Source: Gemmatimonadaceae bacterium (GTDB taxonomy: Bacteria > Gemmatimonadota > Gemmatimonadetes > Gemmatimonadales > Gemmatimonadaceae). Taken from it: a stretch of DNA of 64,000 nucleotides. The DNA lies in the NCBI GenBank assembly GCA_016742275.1, contig JACVCD010000013.1, positions 1 through 64,000 of the forward strand. The letters are read 5' to 3'. Made by a program: the position numbers and the translations under genes. Shown in pieces: positions 53,995 to 63,484 of the stretch (position 1 is the first letter of the stretch; each line of letters starts with the position of its first letter). The notes under the pieces are model-generated. The model searched no databases. It worked only from the letters and a program-made list of their open reading frames with translations, and was not told the origin of the DNA.

Positions 53995-55581
53995 ATGGGC
54001 GAGTTTCCCCTGGCAGCGCTGATTGGCGCGGCGGGTGCGGTCGTGGCCGTCCTCACATTCGTGTGGGGGCGGCGTTCGGGTCGCCAGATCGAAGTGAGCG
54101 CGCAACAGCGCGCAAAGGCCACGGCCGAAGAGACGGCCAGTCGAATCCTCGATGATGCCAAGCGCGAGGCCGAGACGCTGCGTAAGGGTGCCGTGGTAGC
54201 TGGCAAGGAAGAAGTCTTGCAACTGCGTGAATCGCATGAGCAGGACGTGCGCCAGCGCCGTGGTGATATCGAGCGTGAGGAAAAGCGGGTGGGCGAGCGC
54301 GAAGCGCAGGTGGATCGTGCGCGCGAGTCGCTGGAAGGTCGTGAACAGGAATTGCTGCGGCGTGCGCGCGAAGTGGAAGAAAAGGGGCAAGCGCATGTGG
54401 CGCGCGAATCCGAACTGGATCGCCTGATCGCGGAAGAGCGCCGGAAGCTTGAGCAGTTGGCTGGCATGAGTGCACCGGCCGCCAAGGCGGAACTGGTCAA
54501 GCGTCTTGAAGACGAAGCATTGGCTGATGCCGCCAGTCGGCTGCGTGAGATTCGCGAGTCTGCCAAGCGGAACGCCGAGCGTGAGGCCAAGAAGATCGTG
54601 GCGTTGGCGGTGCAGCGTGTGGCGGCGGAGACCACGGCCGAATCCACCGTGTCCGCCGTTTCACTGCCAAACGATGAAATGAAGGGCCGCATCATTGGCC
54701 GCGAAGGCCGTAATATTCGTGCCTTCGAATTGGCCACCGGTGTGGACGTCATCATCGACGACACGCCGGACACCGTTGTCGTGTCCTGCTTCGATCCGGT
54801 GCGGCGCGAAACCGCGCGACTGGCTCTCGAGAAACTGGTAAGTGATGGGCGCATTCACCCGGGCCGCATCGAGGAAGTCGTTGCCAAGGCCCGCAAGGAA
54901 GTCGACGTGGCCATCATCGAAACCGGTGAGCAGGCAGCGTACGATGTGGGCGTGGCCGGCCTGCATCCTGAGCTGATCAAGCTGATTGGCCGTATGAAGT
55001 GGCGCACCAGTTACGGGCAGAACATTCTCGCGCACAGCAAGGAAGTGGCGTGGTTGGCCGGTATGATGGCGGCCGAGCTCGGACTCGATGTGGCCCTCGC
55101 CAAGCGAGGCGCGCTGCTTCATGACGTGGGCAAGGTGCTGACGCACGAGCACGAGGGCACGCATGTGCAGCTCGGTGTCGAGGTGGCCACCAAATACGGT
55201 GAGAACCCGCTCGTCGTGAATTGCATTGCCGCTCACCACGATGATGTGCCACACGAGAGTGAGGTGTCGGTGCTCGTGCAGGCGGCGGACGGCATTTCCG
55301 GTTCGCGTCCGGGCGCTCGTCGCGAAGCCTTTGAGACCTACGTGAAGCGTCTCGAAGGACTCGAAAAGATCGCGTCGAGCTATCGTGGTGTGGAGCGCGT
55401 GTTCGCCATTCAGGCGGGTCGTGAAGTGCGTGTGGTGGTCACACCGGAGCAGGTCGACGACGCGCGCATGACGGCGATGTCGGAAGAGATTGCGCGCCGG
55501 ATCGAATCAGAACTTCAGTATCCCGGCCAGATCAAGGTCGTGGTCATTCGTGAAAGCCGGGCGGTGGATTTTGCGCGCTGA
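53995..55581 (+). CDS. rny: Ribonuclease Y
   Basis: RNase Y is a membrane-anchored endoribonuclease that begins mRNA decay. Residues about 5-24 form the transmembrane anchor, followed by a long coiled coil (about 30-200), a KH domain ([24 protein letters not shown]), and an HD domain ([31 protein letters not shown]). The 528-residue length is typical. It is the first gene of a tight run reaching recN. Confidence 0.95.
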   Translation: MGEFPLAALIGAAGAVVAVLTFVWGRRSGRQIEVSAQQRAKATAEETASRILDDAKREAETLRKGAVVAGKEEVLQLRESHEQDVRQRRGDIEREEKRVGEREAQVDRARESLEGREQELLRRAREVEEKGQAHVARESELDRLIAEERRKLEQLAGMSAPAAKAELVKRLEDEALADAASRLREIRESAKRNAEREAKKIVALAVQRVAAETTAESTVSAVSLPNDEMKGRIIGREGRNIRAFELATGVDVIIDDTPDTVVVSCFDPVRRETARLALEKLVSDGRIHPGRIEEVVAKARKEVDVAIIETGEQAAYDVGVAGLHPELIKLIGRMKWRTSYGQNILAHSKEVAWLAGMMAAELGLDVALAKRGALLHDVGKVLTHEHEGTHVQLGVEVATKYGENPLVVNCIAAHHDDVPHESEVSVLVQAADGISGSRPGARREAFETYVKRLEGLEKIASSYRGVERVFAIQAGREVRVVVTPEQVDDARMTAMSEEIARRIESELQYPGQIKVVVIRESRAVDFAR

Positions 55582-56497
55582 GTTGATCGACGGAAAGGCA
55601 ATCGCGGAAGCGATTCGTGGTGAAGTCGCGGCCGATGTGGCGCGTCTGACGCAGCAGGGAGTCGTGCCAGGTCTCGCGGTCGTGCTGGTTGGTGATGACT
55701 CGGCGAGTGCGACCTACGTGGGTGCGAAGGAAAAGGCTTCCAAGGCCGCCGGCATGTCGGGCGGCACGATTCGCCTGCCGGCCAGTACGTCGCAGGCGGA
55801 ATTGTTGGCATTGGTCGAGCAGCTGAACGCCGATGTCACCGTACACGGTATTCTCGTGCAGATGCCGCTGCCGAAGCACATCGATCCGGACACCGTCATT
55901 CGGCACATCCGTCCGGACAAGGATGTCGATGGCTTTCATCCAGAGAATGTCGGCAAGCTGTTGATCGGACACACCGACGGCTTCGTGTCATGCACGCCCG
56001 CTGGCGTGATCGAACTGCTCGTGCGATCGGGCGTGGATACGCGTGGCGCGGAAGCCGTTGTTGTGGGGCGCAGTAATATCGTGGGCAAGCCCATGGCTGC
56101 CTTGCTGGTGCAGGGCAGAGCCGGTGGTGATGCCACGGTCACCGTATGCCACAGCCGTACGCGGGATCTGGCCTATCACACGCGTCGTGCCGATATCCTG
56201 ATCGCCGCCATCGGCCGCGCCGAGATGATTACGGGCGACATGATCAAGCCGGGCGCGGTGGTCATCGACGTCGGCATGAACACCAAGCCGGATCCGACCA
56301 AGGCCAAGGGCACCCGTCTTTGTGGCGATGTGCACTTTGACAGCGCCGTGGAAGTGGCATCGAAGATCACGCCGGTGCCTGGCGGTGTGGGTCCAATGAC
56401 CATCGCCATGTTGCTCAAGAACACAGTGAAAGCCGCTGAACGCGTCGCCGAGCGAGCTGCCGATACGGCGGGCGCGACCAAGACGGTTCAGAGCTGA
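55571..56497 (+). CDS. folD: Bifunctional methylene-THF dehydrogenase/cyclohydrolase FolD
   Basis: FolD interconverts 5,10-methylene- and 10-formyl-tetrahydrofolate. Motifs: [27 protein letters not shown] (the Tyr-Val-x-x-Lys catalytic motif), [45 protein letters not shown] and [17 protein letters not shown]. The frame has no ATG near the family start. TTG 55571 (with GGTGG upstream, overlapping rny) or TTG 55583 are the likely starts. The product has 308 residues from the former. Confidence 0.92.
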   Translation: MRAELIDGKAIAEAIRGEVAADVARLTQQGVVPGLAVVLVGDDSASATYVGAKEKASKAAGMSGGTIRLPASTSQAELLALVEQLNADVTVHGILVQMPLPKHIDPDTVIRHIRPDKDVDGFHPENVGKLLIGHTDGFVSCTPAGVIELLVRSGVDTRGAEAVVVGRSNIVGKPMAALLVQGRAGGDATVTVCHSRTRDLAYHTRRADILIAAIGRAEMITGDMIKPGAVVIDVGMNTKPDPTKAKGTRLCGDVHFDSAVEVASKITPVPGGVGPMTIAMLLKNTVKAAERVAERAADTAGATKTVQS

Positions 56498-56499
56498 GC

Positions 56500-57744
56500 A
56501 TGGCCGCGCGACGCACCAGCGGCTATGGGCCGTCGGTGCCCGCCGACGAAGCCCCCGGGAGTTCACCGGAAGCGGCCATCTCCATCCATACGCTGACGAC
56601 GGCGGCAAAGGACGTCATCGAGGGTGCCTTCCCACCGATCTGGGTGCGCGGCGAAGTCACGAACTTCAAGGCGCACCGGAATGGGCATTGGTATTTCTCG
56701 CTTCGGGATGCAGATGCCCAGGTGAACTGCGTGATCTGGAGTTCGGCTACGCGCAGAATTCCCGCGCAACCTGACGAGGGGATGGAGGTCACGGCACGCG
56801 GGCAGATGACCGTGTGGCCCGTACGAGGTGACCTGCAATTCTCGGTCAGCGCACTTGAAGCATCAGGTGATGGGCTATGGCGCAAAGCGTTGGAGCAGAC
56901 TCGATTGCGTCTTGAACGTGACGGGTTGCTTGATCCCGCGCGCAAGCGTCCGCTTCCGGAATTTCCGCGGCGCATTGCCGTAATCACGAGCCCGGATGGC
57001 GCGGCGCTTCGCGACATCATCACCGTGGCGCGCGGCCGAAGTGCCGATGTGCAGGTCGTGGTCGTGCCGGCCAAAGTTCAGGGTGACGGTGCCCCCGAAT
57101 CTCTGGTTGATGCGTTGGATCAGGTGTCCCGGTGGGCCGATGCTGACCTGCTGATCATCGGGCGTGGTGGTGGCTCGCGTGAAGACCTCTGGGCCTTCAA
57201 CGACGAACGCGTGGCTCGGGCGTTGGCGGCGTCCCCCATTCCAACCGTGTCGGCGGTTGGGCACGAAGTCGACGTGAGCATCACCGATCTGGTCGCGGAT
57301 GTACGAGCGGCCACGCCATCGGCTGCTGCCGAACTGGCGGTCCCATCAAGGCGCGAAACGCTGGCCCGCGTGGATGCGTTGGGTAAGCGACTGGTCAGTG
57401 CTGCCAAGCGACGCGAGGAGCGGGCGGTCAGTTCGCTGGAACAGGTTCGTCGGCGTTTGGGTTTGGCTGCCAGGCGGTTGGTGGAGCGCAGGGAAGCACG
57501 GTTGGCCGCGCTGGCTGGCCAGCTGCAGGCGCTGTCGCCGCTCGAGACGTTGGCAAGAGGCTACGCGGTGGCGCGCACCGCAGGGGGCGCTAGTTTGAGC
57601 AGGAGCACGGAATTCGTCAGTGGCCAGGCCTTCGAGCTGTGGCTGCAGGACGGCATCGTTGACGCCGTGGCGCAGGGCCCGAGGCCCAGGCCCACGGACG
57701 CCGGCTGGCCGGCAGCCCAACAGGAGTCCAAGGACCTTCCATGA
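56500..57744 (+). CDS. xseA: Exodeoxyribonuclease VII large subunit
   Basis: This 414-residue subunit degrades single-stranded DNA from both ends. It starts with an OB fold (FPPIWVRGEVTNFKAHRNGHWYFSLRDADAQVNCVIW). The catalytic core holds RRIAVITSPDGAALRDIITV, DLLIIGRGGGSREDLWAFNDERVARAL and TVSAVGHEVDVSITDLVADVRAATPSAAAEL. A coiled coil and the beta-strand end LETLARGYAV complete it. It is two bases after folD and overlaps xseB by four bases. Confidence 0.95.
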   Translation: MAARRTSGYGPSVPADEAPGSSPEAAISIHTLTTAAKDVIEGAFPPIWVRGEVTNFKAHRNGHWYFSLRDADAQVNCVIWSSATRRIPAQPDEGMEVTARGQMTVWPVRGDLQFSVSALEASGDGLWRKALEQTRLRLERDGLLDPARKRPLPEFPRRIAVITSPDGAALRDIITVARGRSADVQVVVVPAKVQGDGAPESLVDALDQVSRWADADLLIIGRGGGSREDLWAFNDERVARALAASPIPTVSAVGHEVDVSITDLVADVRAATPSAAAELAVPSRRETLARVDALGKRLVSAAKRREERAVSSLEQVRRRLGLAARRLVERREARLAALAGQLQALSPLETLARGYAVARTAGGASLSRSTEFVSGQAFELWLQDGIVDAVAQGPRPRPTDAGWPAAQQESKDLP

Positions 57745-57962
57745 CCGAGATCCCGTTCGAGCAATCGCTGACGCGCCTCGAGGAAATCGTGCGCGAACTA
57801 GAGCGCAACGAACTCAATCTCGATCAGTCTCTTCGACTGTTCGAGGAGGGGATCACACATCTGCGATCAGCCGGAACGGCGCTCAAGACGGTGGATGCCC
57901 AGGTCCAGCAGCTGGTGGAAGCGGCCGATGGGTCGTTTCAGCTCGTCGACTTCGGCGCCTAG
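57741..57962 (+). CDS. xseB: Exodeoxyribonuclease VII small subunit
   Basis: This 73-residue helical hairpin protein, FEQSLTRLEEIVRELERNEL then NLDQSLRLFEEGITHLR, is an unmistakable XseB. Several copies bind each large subunit. Its ATG overlaps the xseA stop. Confidence 0.95.
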   Translation: MTEIPFEQSLTRLEEIVRELERNELNLDQSLRLFEEGITHLRSAGTALKTVDAQVQQLVEAADGSFQLVDFGA

Positions 57963-57965
57963 TCC

Positions 57966-58907
57966 ATGGTCCAGGTGGAGTCACCGGCTCGTCGCGCGAC
58001 GACTGATTTGGCGCCAGAGGATACGACACGAGCTTTCGCCTCCGCCCGCGTGGCGGTGCAGGGAGCGCTCGATGGATTCTGTGCCCGTTGGCTGAGCGAT
58101 CTGGAGCCCACGACAGCCGAGGCTGTTCGCTACGCGCTGCTCGGTGAGGGTAAGCGCCTGCGGGCCATCCTGGTGCTCGAGGCGTATCGCGCCTGTGGTG
58201 GCGCCGGCAATGCGCTCGACCTCGCGGCATCGGTCGAAGTGGTGCACGCCTACTCGCTCGTCCATGACGATCTGCCCTGCATGGACGACGATGATGTGCG
58301 GCGTGGGCGGCCCACGGTGCACAAGGTGTACGGAGTGACGGTGGCTACCGCAGCGGGGTTGGCCATGGTGCCACTGGCTGCTCGTTCGGCGTGGCATGCG
58401 GCCATTGGGCTGGGTTTACCCAATGCTGTTGCCGGCGACATCGTGCGCGACCTCATGAGTGCGTCAGGCGCTGGTGGTATGATCGGCGGCCAACTGCTCG
58501 ATCTCGAGGCCGAGGGGCGTTGCATGTCGCTCGAAGATCTTGAGCGCGTGCATCGGCTCAAAACGGGCGCGCTGATCATGTCGTCTGTCACGCTCGGTGC
58601 GCGCGCGGCTGAGGCGCCGGCGGCGCATCGCGAAGCGCTGGCGCGATACGGAGCTGCCATCGGTCTGGCGTTTCAGATCGCTGATGATGTACTCGATGTC
58701 ACGGCGACGACCGATCAACTCGGCAAGACGGCCGGTCGTGATCTGGATTTGCACAAGAGCACCTATCCGGCACTTCTGGGTGTCGAGGGTGCCATCGAAC
58801 GGGCCGTTGCACTTGTCGACGACGCATGCACGGCATTGCAGGACGAAGGACTGTTGACCCCGACGCTCGAATACGTCGCACGCTTCATCGTCGAACGTCG
58901 GTCCTGA
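57966..58907 (+). CDS. ispA: Polyprenyl synthetase (farnesyl/geranylgeranyl diphosphate synthase)
   Basis: This 313-residue trans-prenyltransferase has GEGKRLRAILVLEAYRACGG, the first Asp-rich motif HDDLPCMDDDDVRRGRPTVHK, GGQLLDLEAEGR, HRLKTGALI, and the second motif QIADDVLDVTATTDQLGK. The two residues between Asp pairs (PC, then M) favour farnesyl or geranylgeranyl products; exact chain length is not decided. It supplies isoprenoid precursors with dxs, which follows. Confidence 0.9.
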   Translation: MVQVESPARRATTDLAPEDTTRAFASARVAVQGALDGFCARWLSDLEPTTAEAVRYALLGEGKRLRAILVLEAYRACGGAGNALDLAASVEVVHAYSLVHDDLPCMDDDDVRRGRPTVHKVYGVTVATAAGLAMVPLAARSAWHAAIGLGLPNAVAGDIVRDLMSASGAGGMIGGQLLDLEAEGRCMSLEDLERVHRLKTGALIMSSVTLGARAAEAPAAHREALARYGAAIGLAFQIADDVLDVTATTDQLGKTAGRDLDLHKSTYPALLGVEGAIERAVALVDDACTALQDEGLLTPTLEYVARFIVERRS

Positions 58908-58926
58908 ACACCCAGCTTTTCTACTC

Positions 58927-60822
58927 ATGTCCATTCTCGAAGGCATCAACTCCCCGGCCGACATTCGCGGCATGTCGCGCGATGAACTGCGCGCGTTGGC
59001 ACAAGCCATGCGCGATCGGCTCATCGACGTCTGCTCGCGGACGGGGGGACATATCGGCGCTGGTCTCGGCGTGGTCGAACTGACGATCGCGCTGCACGCA
59101 GCCTTCGAGACCCCTACCGATCAGATCGTGTGGGACGTCGGACATCAGGGCTATCCGCACAAGCTGCTCACGGGTCGGAATGCGCAGCTGGAATCGCTGC
59201 GTCAGGAAGACGGTTTGTCCGGCTTCCTCAAGCGCACCGAGAGCGAATACGACACGTTCGGCGCTGGTCATGCTGCCACGGCCATCTCTGCCGCGCTCGG
59301 AATGGCAGCGGGTCGCGACGTGATGGGTGAGCAGTTCAAGGTTGCCGCCGTCATCGGTGATGGATCGCTCGGTTCGGGTCTCGCGTACGAGGGCCTCAAC
59401 AACGCCGGACACAGCGATCGCGACATCATTGTCGTGCTCAACGACAACGAGATGTCTATCGCGCCCAATGTGGGCGCGATGCACAAGTATCTCACCAGCA
59501 TTCAGCGCAATCCGCTGTACAATCGTCTGCGTTCGCGCATTGGCGAGCTGGTGGATCAGGCACCGGGCCCGTTTCAGTCGGCCGGCACGTTGCTGCGGAA
59601 GTGGGAGGAAAGCGTCAAGTCGTTCCTCACGCCCGGTGTGTTGTTCGAGGAACTGGGCTTCCGCTACTTCGGCCCGATCGACGGACACGATATCGACGCA
59701 CTCATGGATACGTTCACGGCGGTGCGCGGCATGAACACGCCGCGGCTCGTGCACGTCATCACGCAGAAGGGCAAGGGATTTCCGGCTGGCGAGCATGGCG
59801 AGAAGTGGCATGCCCTGCCGCCCGGACATGATCCCTCCACGGGCAAGGTCATTGCTGTGTCGTCGGGCGCCAATCCGGCCTACACCGCGGTGTACGGCAA
59901 GGCACTCGTGGAGCTTGGCGCCGAGCGCAAGGATGTGGCGGTGATTACGGCGGCCATGCCGAGTGGTACGGGCACCACGCAGTTCGGCAAAGCGTATCCC
60001 GAGCGTTTCTTCGATGTGGGTATCGCTGAAGGGCACGGTGTCACGTTTGCATCGGGATTGGCAACACGTGGTGTGCGTCCGATCGTGACGATTTACTCCA
60101 CGTTCCTGCAGCGCGGGTACGACAACATCATCCACGACGCCGCGTTGCAGAAGTTGCCCGTGGTGTTCGCCATGGACCGCGCCGGTCTGGTGGGTGAAGA
60201 CGGCGAAACGCACATGGGCTTGTACGACATCCCATACATGCTGACGGTGCCAAACATGACCGTTACGGCGCCGAAGAATGGCACCGAAATGCTCGGCCTG
60301 TTGCGCGCTGCGGTTGAGCATACCGACGGACCGTTCTGCTTCCGTTATCCGCGCGATGTCTCGCCTGATGTGCCGCCGGCCATGGCCGATGTCGCAGCGG
60401 TTCCGTATGGCACGTGGGAGGTGGAGCGTCGAGGCAAGGATGTGGCCATCCTCGCCGTAGGCACCATGGTCCTGCCGTCCATTGCCGCTGCTGACGCGCT
60501 GGCTGCCGAAGGTCTCGATGTCACGGTTGTGAATTGCCGGTACATCAAGCCTTACGATGAAGTCACACTCAACGCCATTCTCGCTGAGCATTCTCACGTG
60601 TTGATGGTGGAAGAGGGTGTCGTCACCAACGGCTTTGGAGCGTACATGAGCGCCATTGTGCATCGATTGGCCCCGCAGGTTCGCACAGCGGTGCATGGTG
60701 TGCCGGATCGCATCATTTACGCCGCGCCGCGTAAGAAGCAGTTGGCGTCGCTCGGTCTCGATGCGGTTGGCATCGCGCAGCGGGTTCGCGCATTGCGTGA
60801 CACTGAAGCGCTCGCCGGCTAA
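58927..60822 (+). CDS. dxs: 1-deoxy-D-xylulose-5-phosphate synthase
   Basis: This enzyme condenses pyruvate and glyceraldehyde 3-phosphate using thiamine diphosphate, the first step of the MEP pathway. Motifs: HIGAGLGVVELTIALHAAF, VWDVGHQGYPHKLLTGR, the ThDP motif GDGSLGSGLAYEGLNNAG with NDNEMSI, GPIDGHD, FDVGIAEGHGVTFASGLA and DRAGLVGEDGETHMG. The length of 631 residues is normal. Its TAA shares a base with the nadK ATG. Confidence 0.95.
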   Translation: MSILEGINSPADIRGMSRDELRALAQAMRDRLIDVCSRTGGHIGAGLGVVELTIALHAAFETPTDQIVWDVGHQGYPHKLLTGRNAQLESLRQEDGLSGFLKRTESEYDTFGAGHAATAISAALGMAAGRDVMGEQFKVAAVIGDGSLGSGLAYEGLNNAGHSDRDIIVVLNDNEMSIAPNVGAMHKYLTSIQRNPLYNRLRSRIGELVDQAPGPFQSAGTLLRKWEESVKSFLTPGVLFEELGFRYFGPIDGHDIDALMDTFTAVRGMNTPRLVHVITQKGKGFPAGEHGEKWHALPPGHDPSTGKVIAVSSGANPAYTAVYGKALVELGAERKDVAVITAAMPSGTGTTQFGKAYPERFFDVGIAEGHGVTFASGLATRGVRPIVTIYSTFLQRGYDNIIHDAALQKLPVVFAMDRAGLVGEDGETHMGLYDIPYMLTVPNMTVTAPKNGTEMLGLLRAAVEHTDGPFCFRYPRDVSPDVPPAMADVAAVPYGTWEVERRGKDVAILAVGTMVLPSIAAADALAAEGLDVTVVNCRYIKPYDEVTLNAILAEHSHVLMVEEGVVTNGFGAYMSAIVHRLAPQVRTAVHGVPDRIIYAAPRKKQLASLGLDAVGIAQRVRALRDTEALAG

Positions 60823-61691
60823 TGCGGGTCGGCGTCGTCGGGCATCGGGGATACGTCGGGCTGCCGGCCATTCTGGGCACGCTGCTCGACATCGCACCGT
60901 CGTTGGGGCTGACCCTCGCATTTGAAGACGAGTTGTGGGAGATCGCGGAAGAGGGCGAGCGTCTTGGCGCGCCGCCCACCGTGGACGCGCTCATCACGCT
61001 TGGTGGTGATGGCACGCTCCTGCGTGGCGCGCGCTATCTCGATGGACACAACGTGCCCATTCTCGGCATCAACCTCGGCAGACTCGGATTTCTCACGAGC
61101 TGCAGTGGCGTGGATTTCGAGGATGGTGTGCGTCGCTTTGCACGTGGCGAGTACATCTCCGAGCCGCGCATGACGCTCGATTCGTGTGCGCTCGATGCCA
61201 ACGGGCAGGAACGATGCAATTGGCGCGCACTCAATGATGTGGTGCTGCACAAAGGCGGCTTTGCCCGCATGGTGCGTTTCACCGTCTATGTGGACGAGGA
61301 GCCCATTGGTTCGTACTCCGCTGACGGCTTGATCCTCTCCACGCCGACGGGTTCCACGGGCTACTCACTTTCCGTGGGTGGTCCCATCGTGTTTCCCACG
61401 GTCGAGAGCATCGTGATTGCGCCGGTGTCGCCGCACACATTGGCCATGCGGCCGCTGGTGCTGCCCTCGCAGGTGGAAGTGAAGGTGCGTGCAGATGATG
61501 GCCCCGACGAACTTTTGGTGACGATTGATGGACAGGTCGGTACTACTTTCACCGGCGGGGAATCGCTGATGGTGCGTCGGGCGCGCAATCCGGTACAGAT
61601 CGTGCGCTTCCCTGGTACCACGTTCTTCACGCGTATGCGTCGCAAGTTGGGCTGGGGTGGACTCTCCGAGCGCGACGGCGAGACCGTCTGA
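60822..61691 (+). CDS. nadK: NAD kinase
   Basis: This 289-residue NAD kinase has the GGDG motif (LITLGGDGTLLRGAR), NLGRLGFLT, ADGLILSTPTGSTGYSLSVGGPI and IAPVSPHTLAMRPLVLP. It makes NADP from NAD and ATP. It is overlapped by dxs and followed by recN; in many genomes a TlyA-type RNA methyltransferase gene occupies this area but is absent here. Confidence 0.95.
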   Translation: MRVGVVGHRGYVGLPAILGTLLDIAPSLGLTLAFEDELWEIAEEGERLGAPPTVDALITLGGDGTLLRGARYLDGHNVPILGINLGRLGFLTSCSGVDFEDGVRRFARGEYISEPRMTLDSCALDANGQERCNWRALNDVVLHKGGFARMVRFTVYVDEEPIGSYSADGLILSTPTGSTGYSLSVGGPIVFPTVESIVIAPVSPHTLAMRPLVLPSQVEVKVRADDGPDELLVTIDGQVGTTFTGGESLMVRRARNPVQIVRFPGTTFFTRMRRKLGWGGLSERDGETV

Positions 61692-61741
61692 ACGTGGCCG
61701 CCTGATCGTCACGCATTCACTGCGCTGGGGAGCGCTGGCCG

Positions 61742-63484
61742 ATGCTGGTTGAACTGCGTATCCGCAATGTCGCGGTCATCGATACGGTGGCATTGCCACT
61801 GGCGGCTGGTCTCAATGTCCTGACGGGCGAGACCGGTGCCGGCAAGTCACTCATCATTGGTGCGCTTGGCATGCTGCTCGGTGAACGGGCAGCAACGGAT
61901 CGTGTGCGCCAGGGCGCAGAGCGCGCCACGGTGGAGGGCGTGTTCGATATTCGTGAACATCCGGCCATTCGTTCGCTGCTGGATGCGCGTGGCATCGATG
62001 CCGACGATGATGTGCTGGTGCTCAAGCGTGAAGTCTCCACACAGGGACGCTCACGTGCCTGGATCAATGGATCGTCTGTCACGGCCGCCGTGCTTTCCGA
62101 ATTCGGTACGCGCCTCGTGAGTGTGCATGGGCAGCATGACTCGCGTCAGCTGCTCGATGGTGATCATCAACGCGATGTGCTCGATGCGTACGTTCAGGCC
62201 GACGATGTACGGCGTCGCGTTGCGGAGGCCCATGCGGCGTTGCATGCGCTGCAGCAGCGCGAGCGTGCGCTGGAGGCCAAACGACAGGAGGCCACGCGCC
62301 GCGCGGACTACCTGCGCTACGTCGTGCGGGAAGTCGACGAGTTGAATCCTGTCGTTGGTGAGGATGACACGCTGGATGCGGAGATTCGGCGCTTGTCGCA
62401 CGCCGAGGAACTGCAGGGGCTCGCCGCCCAGGCTGCCGCCGCCATTGCGGGTGATGAGCGCGCCGCATTGTCGCGACTTGGTGGTGTGCGGCGTGCACTG
62501 CATTCGCTCGCACGCATCGATGCGGACACCGAACGGTTGCAGGCGGGATTTGATGCATCGGTTTACGGCCTTGAGGAGTTGGCCCGTGAACTCGAGCTCT
62601 ACGCGGAAAGCGTGGAGGCGGATCCGCGTCGCCTGCGTACGATCGAGAGCCGTCGCGACGCATTGCTTGGGCTCATGCGAAAGTATGGTCCGACACTTCC
62701 CGACGTCCTCACGACGGCCGAGTCGGCGCGCGCCGAACTCGAATTGGTCGATAGTGGTGCGCTTGATCTTGCGGCGATTGCTGATGCGCGAGCCGCGGCC
62801 GAGGGAGCGCTGGTCGAAGCTGCAGCGGAGCTCACGCGTTTGCGGCAGGGTGGCGCACGGCGATTTGCACAGGCTGTTTCGGCGCTGCTTCCTGAATTGG
62901 GCATGCCCAATGGTCACGTCGATGTGGTGCTCTCTCGGCTCGACACCGTTGGTGAGAGCGGTGCCGAATCCGTGCAGTTTGTCGCGACACTCAATGCCGG
63001 AGTTGAACCGCGATCATTGGCACGTATTGCGTCGGGCGGTGAACTCGCGCGCGTGATGCTGGCGCTGAGTACGGTATTGGCGCAACTGCAGCACGTGCCA
63101 ACGCTGGTCTTCGATGAAGTCGATGCCGGCGTTGGCGGTGCGGTCGCGTGGCAGGTCGGTGCGCTTATGCGACGCGTGGCAACGCATCATCAGGTGCTGG
63201 CCATTTCACATCTCGCGCAGATCGCAGCACGTGCGCATCACCATGTCGTGGTGCAGAAGAGCGACGTGGGCACTGTGACGACGGCCGATACGCGCATTGT
63301 GACCGATGACGACCGTATCGTGGAAATCGCTCGCATGTTGGGCGGTGATGCGGACCGCGAAGTGAGCCGGGCGCATGCGCGTGAATTGCTCGATCGCGGC
63401 GCGGAGGAGGTTGCAGCAATTGTGCAAACCTCCGAGCGACCCGCTAACCGCAAGCCCGCTCAGCGCCGCGGAAAGCCCGTATAA
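61742..63484 (+). CDS. recN: DNA repair protein RecN
   Basis: This 580-residue SMC-like ATPase acts in double-strand-break repair. VELRIRNVAVIDTVALPLAAGLNVLTGETGAGKS contains Walker A; HGQHDSRQLLDGDHQRDVLDAY is the RecN-specific region. Two helical coiled-coil arms follow, then SGGELARVMLALS (signature), LVFDEVDAGVGG (Walker B) and ISHLAQIAARAHHHVVVQK. The last 25 bases overlap the opposite-strand gene. Confidence 0.95.
   Translation: MLVELRIRNVAVIDTVALPLAAGLNVLTGETGAGKSLIIGALGMLLGERAATDRVRQGAERATVEGVFDIREHPAIRSLLDARGIDADDDVLVLKREVSTQGRSRAWINGSSVTAAVLSEFGTRLVSVHGQHDSRQLLDGDHQRDVLDAYVQADDVRRRVAEAHAALHALQQRERALEAKRQEATRRADYLRYVVREVDELNPVVGEDDTLDAEIRRLSHAEELQGLAAQAAAAIAGDERAALSRLGGVRRALHSLARIDADTERLQAGFDASVYGLEELARELELYAESVEADPRRLRTIESRRDALLGLMRKYGPTLPDVLTTAESARAELELVDSGALDLAAIADARAAAEGALVEAAAELTRLRQGGARRFAQAVSALLPELGMPNGHVDVVLSRLDTVGESGAESVQFVATLNAGVEPRSLARIASGGELARVMLALSTVLAQLQHVPTLVFDEVDAGVGGAVAWQVGALMRRVATHHQVLAISHLAQIAARAHHHVVVQKSDVGTVTTADTRIVTDDDRIVEIARMLGGDADREVSRAHARELLDRGAEEVAAIVQTSERPANRKPAQRRGKPV

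Noticed and set aside
58921-60921. Very long minus-strand open frame opposite dxs
   Set aside because: High GC and codon bias keep the opposite strand open; its translation is low-complexity and unlike any family, while dxs on the plus strand is certain. The same applies to long frames opposite alaS (10742-11800) and the TonB receptor (4968-6047).
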